This document shows positions 59,518 through 64,000 of a stretch of DNA of 64,000 nt, in pieces. Each line of letters starts with the position of its first letter. Positions within the stretch are counted from its first letter, which is position 1. A program made the translations under genes and the position numbers. The notes beneath the pieces are model-generated. The model made no database searches, had not been told where the DNA came from, and was given only the letters and a program-made list of their open reading frames with translations. Source of the stretch: Pseudomonas sp. TCU-HL1 (GTDB lineage Bacteria > Pseudomonadota > Gammaproteobacteria > Pseudomonadales > Pseudomonadaceae); the NCBI RefSeq assembly GCF_001708505.1, contig NZ_CP015992.1, positions 2,728,001 to 2,792,000 of the forward strand, given 5' to 3'.

Positions 59518-60234
59518 ATGACCGACGATCACATTCCCAACCTCGATGCCGACCTGATTGACCTGCCCACCCTGGACAAGCTGGGCAGTCCGCTGTCGGC
59601 CACCCACAAGCCGCGCATCCTGCTGCTCTACGGTTCGACCCGCGAGCGTTCGTTCAGCCGCCTGCTGGCCCATGAGGCTGCCCGCCTGCTGGAGCATTTC
59701 GGCGCCGAAACGCGGATCTTCGATCCTTCAGGGCTGCCGCTGCCGGATGACGCCCCCGACAGCCACCCCAAGGTTCAGGAGCTGCGCGAACTGGTGCTCT
59801 GGTCGGAAGGCCAGGTCTGGTGCTCGCCCGAGCGCCACGGCGCGATGTCGGCGGTGTTCAAGGCGCAGATCGACTGGATTCCGCTAGCCATGGGCGCGAT
59901 CCGTCCGACTCAGGGCAAGACCCTGGCGGTGATGCAGGTTTGCGGTGGCTCCCAGTCCTTCAACGTGGTCAATCAGCTGCGCGTGCTGGGCCGCTGGATG
60001 CGCATGTTCACCATCCCCAATCAGTCTTCAGTGCCCAAGGCCTACCTGGAGTTCGATGAGGCCGGGCGAATGAAACCGTCCTCCTTCTACGACCGGGTCG
60101 TGGATGTCATGGAGGAACTGGTGAAGTTCACCCTGCTGCTTCGTGAGCGCTCGGACTACCTGGTCGACCGCTATTCCGAGCGCAAGGAATCGGCTGAAGA
60201 GCTCTCCAAGCGCGTCAATCAACGTTCCATCTGA
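59518..60234 (+). CDS. arsH: NADPH-dependent FMN reductase ArsH
   Basis: 238 residues. Flavodoxin-like fold with LLLYGSTRERSFSRLLAHEA and SPERHGAMSAVFKAQIDWIPL, both typical of ArsH. Oxidises trivalent organoarsenicals. GAGGAG lies 8 bases before ATG 59518; ATG 59500 overlaps acr3. Next gene begins 18 bases later. Confidence 0.95.
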   Translation: MTDDHIPNLDADLIDLPTLDKLGSPLSATHKPRILLLYGSTRERSFSRLLAHEAARLLEHFGAETRIFDPSGLPLPDDAPDSHPKVQELRELVLWSEGQVWCSPERHGAMSAVFKAQIDWIPLAMGAIRPTQGKTLAVMQVCGGSQSFNVVNQLRVLGRWMRMFTIPNQSSVPKAYLEFDEAGRMKPSSFYDRVVDVMEELVKFTLLLRERSDYLVDRYSERKESAEELSKRVNQRSI

Positions 60235-60252
60235 TCGCAGGATTTACGTTTC

Positions 60253-60753
60253 ATGGCCCACCCCTTTGACGTACTGAGCGTTTCCCATCTGCCGGGCAAG
60301 CTGATCTTCACGCCGTGTCCTGGAACCCGAGATAGCTCGCTAGATGAAGCCTTGGAAACGCTCAAGCAAGCCGGCGCTTCGGCGGTCATCACCTTGATGC
60401 CGCTCTCCGAACTCAATGCCAACGGCGTCGACCGGATTGCCGAACACTGCGAGCAACTAGAACTGGCCTGGTTCCACCTGCCGGTCGCCGATGAGCAGGT
60501 ACCACAGGATGATTTCAACCAGGCATGGGATGGATGGAAGCAACAGATCCTCGACCTCCTGAACAGTGGCAAACACCTCGCCATCCACTGCAAGGGCGGC
60601 TCGGGCCGTACCGGGTTGATCGCCGCGCGCATCCTGATCGAGACCGGCGTGCCTCGGGCCGAGGCCATCGCCCAGGTGCAGGCGCTGCGCCCCAAGGCTA
60701 TTCAACACCCGGCGCATGTGGACTGGATCAACCAGTTCGACGCGGGCCACTGA
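60253..60753 (+). CDS. Dual-specificity-type protein phosphatase
   Basis: 166 residues. HCKGGSGRTG P-loop (HCX5RT) at about residue 116, with a leading HLPVADEQVPQDDF general-acid region. Fold of CDKN3-type phosphatases. Its presence inside an ars operon between arsH and GAPDH suggests it acts on 1-arseno-3-phosphoglycerate-related chemistry or on a regulator; there is no direct evidence. It starts 18 bases after arsH. Confidence 0.88.
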   Translation: MAHPFDVLSVSHLPGKLIFTPCPGTRDSSLDEALETLKQAGASAVITLMPLSELNANGVDRIAEHCEQLELAWFHLPVADEQVPQDDFNQAWDGWKQQILDLLNSGKHLAIHCKGGSGRTGLIAARILIETGVPRAEAIAQVQALRPKAIQHPAHVDWINQFDAGH

Positions 60754-60780
60754 TTTCAGCATCCTCTAGAGAGCAAGAAC

Positions 60781-61785
60781 ATGAGCATCAAAGTCGGTAT
60801 CAACGGTTTCGGTCGTATCGGTCGTCTGGCGCTGCGTGCCGCCTGGGACTGGCCGGAGCTGGAATTTGTTCGCATCAACGATCCGGCGGGCGATGCCGCC
60901 ACCCACGCCCACCTGCTGAACTTCGATTCGGTGCACGGCCGCTGGCAGCACGAAGCCGGCGCCGAGGACGATTGCGTGGTGATCGGCGGCAAGCGCATCC
61001 AGGTCACCGCCAACAAGGCCATCGCCGACACCGACTGGTCGAATTGCGATCTGGTGATCGAGGCCAGCGGCAAGATGAAGACTGTCGCTGTGCTCCAGGC
61101 CTACCTGGATCAGGGCGTGAAGCGCGTGGTGGTCAGCGCGCCGGTGAAGGAGAAGGGCGCGCTGAACGTGGTCATGGGCGTCAACCAGCACCTGTTCGAC
61201 CCTGCGCAGCATCGAATCGTCACCGCCGCGTCCTGCACCACCAACTGCCTGGCGCCGGTGGTCAAGGTGATTCACGAGAAGCTCGGCATCCGCCACGGCT
61301 CCATCACCACCATCCACGACCTGACCAACACCCAGAGCATCCTCGACCAGCCGCACAAGGACCTGCGTCGTGCCCGTGCCTCGGGCATGAGCCTGATTCC
61401 CACCACGACTGGCTCGGCCACCGCGATTTCGGAAATCTTCCCCGAGCTGCGCGGCAAGCTGAACGGCCACGCCGTGCGCGTGCCGCTGGCCAATGCCTCG
61501 CTGACCGACTGCGTGTTCGAGGTGGAGCGCGCCACCTCGGTGGAGGAGGTCAACCAACTGCTCAAGGCGGCAGCCGAGAACGAGCTGAAAGGCATCCTCG
61601 GCTATGAAGAGCGTCCGCTGGTATCCATCGACTACCGCACCGATCCGCGCTCGTCGATCATCGATGCACTGTCGACCCTGGTAGTCAACGGCACCCAGGT
61701 GAAGCTCTACGCCTGGTACGACAACGAATGGGGCTACGCCAACCGCACCGTTGAACTGGCCAGATTGGTCGGCCTGTCGGGCTGA
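60781..61785 (+). CDS. gap: Glyceraldehyde-3-phosphate dehydrogenase, ars-operon type
   Basis: 334 residues. Rossmann motif VGINGFGRIGRLALRAAWD; catalytic site ASCTTNCLAPVV and conserved H in SITTIHDLTNTQ. In ars operons it forms 1-arseno-3-phosphoglycerate from G3P and arsenate, which ArsJ exports. It is 27 bases after the phosphatase and 11 bases before arsJ, supporting the pairing. The central metabolic gapA is presumably elsewhere. Confidence 0.95.
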   Translation: MSIKVGINGFGRIGRLALRAAWDWPELEFVRINDPAGDAATHAHLLNFDSVHGRWQHEAGAEDDCVVIGGKRIQVTANKAIADTDWSNCDLVIEASGKMKTVAVLQAYLDQGVKRVVVSAPVKEKGALNVVMGVNQHLFDPAQHRIVTAASCTTNCLAPVVKVIHEKLGIRHGSITTIHDLTNTQSILDQPHKDLRRARASGMSLIPTTTGSATAISEIFPELRGKLNGHAVRVPLANASLTDCVFEVERATSVEEVNQLLKAAAENELKGILGYEERPLVSIDYRTDPRSSIIDALSTLVVNGTQVKLYAWYDNEWGYANRTVELARLVGLSG

Positions 61786-61796
61786 GGGGGCGAGCG

Positions 61797-63032
61797 GTGA
61801 TCATGAAAGCGATGCCAACCCTCTCCACGGAAGTCCGCCAGTACCTGCTGGTGACCGGCAACTACTGGGCCTTCACCCTCACCGACGGCGCCTTGCGCAT
61901 GCTGGTGGTGCTGCACTTCCATACGTTGGGCTACACGCCGCTGCAGATCGCCGCACTGTTCCTGTTCTACGAGATTTTCGGCGTCATCACCAACTTGGTC
62001 GGCGGCTACCTGGGGGCGCGCCTGGGGCTGAACCGCACCATGAATATCGGCCTCGGGATGCAAGTCATCGCGTTGCTGATGCTCACGGTGCCGGCTGCCT
62101 GGCTGACCATCCCCTGGGTGATGGGCGCCCAGGCGCTGTCGGGCATCGCCAAGGACCTCAACAAGATGAGCGCCAAGAGCTCGATCAAGCTCCTGGTGCC
62201 GGACAGCCAACAGGGCACGCTATACACGTGGGTGGCCATCCTCACGGGCTCGAAGAATGCCCTGAAGGGCGTGGGCTTCTTCCTCGGTGGCGCTTTGCTC
62301 GCCCTGCTGGGCTTCAAGGGCGCGGTCTTCGCCTTGGCGGCGGTGCTCGCGCTGATCTGGCTCGGTAGCCTGGTGATGCTGAAGAAGGACCTGGGCAAGG
62401 CCAAGGCCAAGCCGAAGTTCCGCGACATCCTCTCCAAAAGCCGGGCGATCAATATTCTCTCGGCGGCGCGGCTGTTCCTCTTCGGTGCCCGAGACGTCTG
62501 GTTCGTGGTGGCCTTGCCGGTTTACTTGAGCACGGCGTTCGGCTGGGACTTCTGGCTGGTGGGTGGCTTTCTCGCCGCGTGGATCGTTGGCTACGGCATC
62601 GTCCAATCCTTCGCGCCGGCCATCACTGGCAAGCAGCGCGGCCATGTACCGGATGGGCGGGCGGCGTTCCTCTGGGCCAGCGCGCTTGCCGTGTTACCGG
62701 CGGCCATTGCCCTCGGCCTCATGGCGGGTTGGTCCGCCCACGTGGTCCTGCTGGGCGGGCTGATGCTGTTCGGCGCCTTGTTCGCCGTGAACTCCTCGCT
62801 GCACAGCTACCTGATCGTCAGCTACGCCCGGGAGGACGGGGTGTCGCTGGATGTGGGCTTCTATTACATGTCCAATGCACTGGGGAGGCTGATCGGGACG
62901 CTGTTGTCCGGCTGGGTCTTCCAGGCCCATGGACTGGAGGCATGCTTGTGGGTCTCGAGCGTTTTCGTGGCGCTGGCCGCTTTGATCTCCATTGCCTTGC
63001 CCAAGCATTCCCACGCCCCGCAATCGGCCTGA
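61797..63032 (+). CDS. arsJ: Organoarsenical efflux MFS transporter ArsJ
   Basis: 411 residues from GTG 61797, with about 12 membrane helices: NYWAFTLTDGALRMLVVLHF, GARLGLNRTMNIGLGMQ and LNKMSAKSSIKLLVPD are ArsJ-like. Exports 1-arseno-3-phosphoglycerate, completing an arsenate resistance pathway. GAGGGG lies about 6 bases before GTG; ATG 61803 is an alternative. Last gene of the ars operon. Confidence 0.95.
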   Translation: MIMKAMPTLSTEVRQYLLVTGNYWAFTLTDGALRMLVVLHFHTLGYTPLQIAALFLFYEIFGVITNLVGGYLGARLGLNRTMNIGLGMQVIALLMLTVPAAWLTIPWVMGAQALSGIAKDLNKMSAKSSIKLLVPDSQQGTLYTWVAILTGSKNALKGVGFFLGGALLALLGFKGAVFALAAVLALIWLGSLVMLKKDLGKAKAKPKFRDILSKSRAINILSAARLFLFGARDVWFVVALPVYLSTAFGWDFWLVGGFLAAWIVGYGIVQSFAPAITGKQRGHVPDGRAAFLWASALAVLPAAIALGLMAGWSAHVVLLGGLMLFGALFAVNSSLHSYLIVSYAREDGVSLDVGFYYMSNALGRLIGTLLSGWVFQAHGLEACLWVSSVFVALAALISIALPKHSHAPQSA

Positions 63033-63129
63033 TTGCCGTGCCCCAGCATTGCCCCTTGTGCGTTATAGCCTGCGCGTCACCACGACGAGGACGCGCCAGT
63101 CAGCGATACTCAAGCGGCGAGGGACAACC

Positions 63130-63579
63130 ATGAAGAGGACGATAACCATCATGACGAAGGTGCCAATGGAAGGAGAGGCGGCGGGTACCGCCTCGCAGCT
63201 GATCGATGCGCGAATCCTTGATCTGGGCGATTGGCGGGGCGAGACGCTCGCGCGGGTGCGGACGCTCATCAGGCAGGCGGACCCCGACGTGGTCGAAGAA
63301 TGGAAGTGGAGGGGCGTTCCGGTCTGGTCCCACGCCGGTATCATCTGCACTGGCGAGACATACAAGGCTGCGGTGAAGCTGACCTTCGCCAAGGGCGCTT
63401 CGCTGGAAGACCCGTCAGGCCTCTTCAACGCGAGCCTCGAAGGCAGCACCCGGCGTGCCATCGATATCCACGAGGATGAGCCGATCGATGAAGAAGCGCT
63501 GAAGGCGCTCATTCGCTCCGCCGTGGCACTCAACCTCGGTTCCCGGAAATCGACGGGCAGCCGTGCGGCGAGGGCATGA
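63130..63579 (+). CDS. DUF1801-family protein
   Basis: 149 residues with DUF1801 features: RIRQADPDVVEEWKWRG-like stretch near residue 55 and GETYKAAVKLTFAKGASLEDPSG. Family members include an iron chaperone and hypothetical stress proteins; there is no clear function here. ATG 63130 begins before the conserved part; ATG 63151 is possible. Overlaps a short frame at 63576 by ATGA. Confidence 0.87.
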   Translation: MKRTITIMTKVPMEGEAAGTASQLIDARILDLGDWRGETLARVRTLIRQADPDVVEEWKWRGVPVWSHAGIICTGETYKAAVKLTFAKGASLEDPSGLFNASLEGSTRRAIDIHEDEPIDEEALKALIRSAVALNLGSRKSTGSRAARA

Positions 63580-63701
63580 ACCCGGCGCGTTGTCGCTACG
63601 GATTCACGCTGGCCTGCGGCAAGACCTACACATATTCAGATCCATTGCCCGAGGCTCTGCGGAGTGGCATCGAGCACGACACCCAAGAGAAATCCCCATG
63701 A
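63576..63701 (+). CDS. 41-codon gene overlapping both neighbours
   Basis: Reads MNPARCRYGFTLACGKTYTY...EKSP. Its ATG overlaps the DUF1801 stop (ATGA at 63576-63579), and its TGA overlaps the acetyltransferase ATG (ATGA at 63698-63701). It fills the gap exactly, with two cysteines near residues 6 and 14. No homology known to me. Could be a translational coupling leader rather than a functional protein. Confidence 0.45.
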   Translation: MNPARCRYGFTLACGKTYTYSDPLPEALRSGIEHDTQEKSP

Positions 63702-64000
63702 ACATCATCGTGCGCAATGAGCAGACCGACGACATCGACGCCATTGCCCAGCTCACCAAAGCTGCGTTCGAGCATGAACAGCACTCGAGCCACACGGAAC
63801 AATTCATCGTCAACGCGCTGCGGCGTAGTGGTCGTTTGACGATCTCCCTGGTGGCCGTTGAGAGCGACGCCCTCGTCGGCCATGTGGCCATTTCGCCCGT
63901 CACCCTTTCCTGCGGTATTGCGGGTTGGTACGGGCTCGGACCCATCTCCGTATTGCCTGATCGCCAGGGGCGGGGCATCGGTTCGATGTTGATGGAGGCT
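63698..64000 (+). CDS. GNAT-family N-acetyltransferase, 3' end cut by window edge
   Basis: 101 codons in the window. IRN-type opening (MNIIVRNEQTDDIDAIAQLTKAAF), then VESDALVGHVAISPVTL, and the acetyl-CoA motif LPDRQGRGIGSMLM. Family members acetylate small amines; the substrate is unknown. ATG 63698 overlaps the stop of the preceding short gene. Confidence 0.92.
   Translation, partial: MNIIVRNEQTDDIDAIAQLTKAAFEHEQHSSHTEQFIVNALRRSGRLTISLVAVESDALVGHVAISPVTLSCGIAGWYGLGPISVLPDRQGRGIGSMLMEA

Overview
The window is high-GC DNA from a Pseudomonas-type gammaproteobacterium. The evidence is a quiC1-type dehydroshikimate dehydratase with a dioxygenase-like tail, cop genes with CopR boxes and PtrA-like proteins, an ars operon ending in GAPDH-arsJ, and Pseudomonas-style palindromic intergenic repeats. 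The species cannot be fixed from sequence alone. No rRNA, tRNA or CRISPR array was seen.

Region 1 (1-2.7 kb): a membrane chemoreceptor cut by the window edge, and an intact ISL3-type insertion sequence with clear inverted repeats and a perfect 8-bp target duplication. The element landed in the U-tract of the terminator of the next gene.

Region 2 (2.7-14.5 kb): a hydroaromatic (quinate/shikimate) catabolic island. It holds an MHS-type transporter, quiC1, a TetR regulator, an operon of two ketosteroid-dehydrogenase-like flavoproteins with a NIPSNAP protein and a shikimate-dehydrogenase-like enzyme, an IclR regulator, and an aroQ-quinate/shikimate dehydrogenase pair. A shared palindrome (core TAACTGGTT) lies upstream of quiC1 and of aroQ, and a separate palindrome lies between the flavoprotein operon and the IclR gene.

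Region 3 (14.6-24.2 kb): nine minus-strand genes with gaps of at most 32 bases or small overlaps. They encode an APC permease, a NodB-type deacetylase, a C45 acyltransferase/hydrolase, a VOC protein, an SDR, a Rieske oxygenase, its reductase, a CDF-like transporter and a soluble PAS chemoreceptor with a short signalling domain. An array of ATGCGCAA-type octamers and a nearby Lrp/AsnC gene suggest Lrp-type control. The substrate is unknown.

Region 4 (24.2-27.8 kb): a MarR gene with a promoter palindrome, an emrA remnant, a truncated haemoglobin that looks internally deleted, a PhoD-like phosphatase and an aldehyde dehydrogenase remnant.

Region 5 (27.7-45.3 kb): a copper island. It has copA (multicopper oxidase), a Met-rich peptide, copB, a c-type cytochrome with a His-rich tail, a DUF411 protein, two PtrA-like proteins, a bufferin-type metallophore operon (bufA2-bufB-bufC), a GGDEF-EAL protein, a copper chaperone with a CueR-type operator, a DsbG-like protein, a copper P-type ATPase, a DUF2933 protein, a cupredoxin, and copR-copS with a small third gene. 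Four near-identical CopR boxes mark the CopRS-controlled units.

Region 6 (45.3-55.3 kb): AraC regulator, fatty acid hydroxylase-type membrane protein, alpha/beta hydrolase, bestrophin, then a caa3-type terminal oxidase operon whose subunit II carries two cytochrome c domains and which has two subunit III-like genes, followed by two genes of unknown function.

Region 7 (55.3-63.0 kb): an arsenic island with a flavin monooxygenase (ArsO-like) and ArsR on the minus strand, and arsC, arsR, arsC, acr3, arsH, a dual-specificity-type phosphatase, GAPDH and arsJ on the plus strand. The window ends with a DUF1801 gene, a 41-codon gene overlapping both neighbours, and a partial GNAT acetyltransferase.
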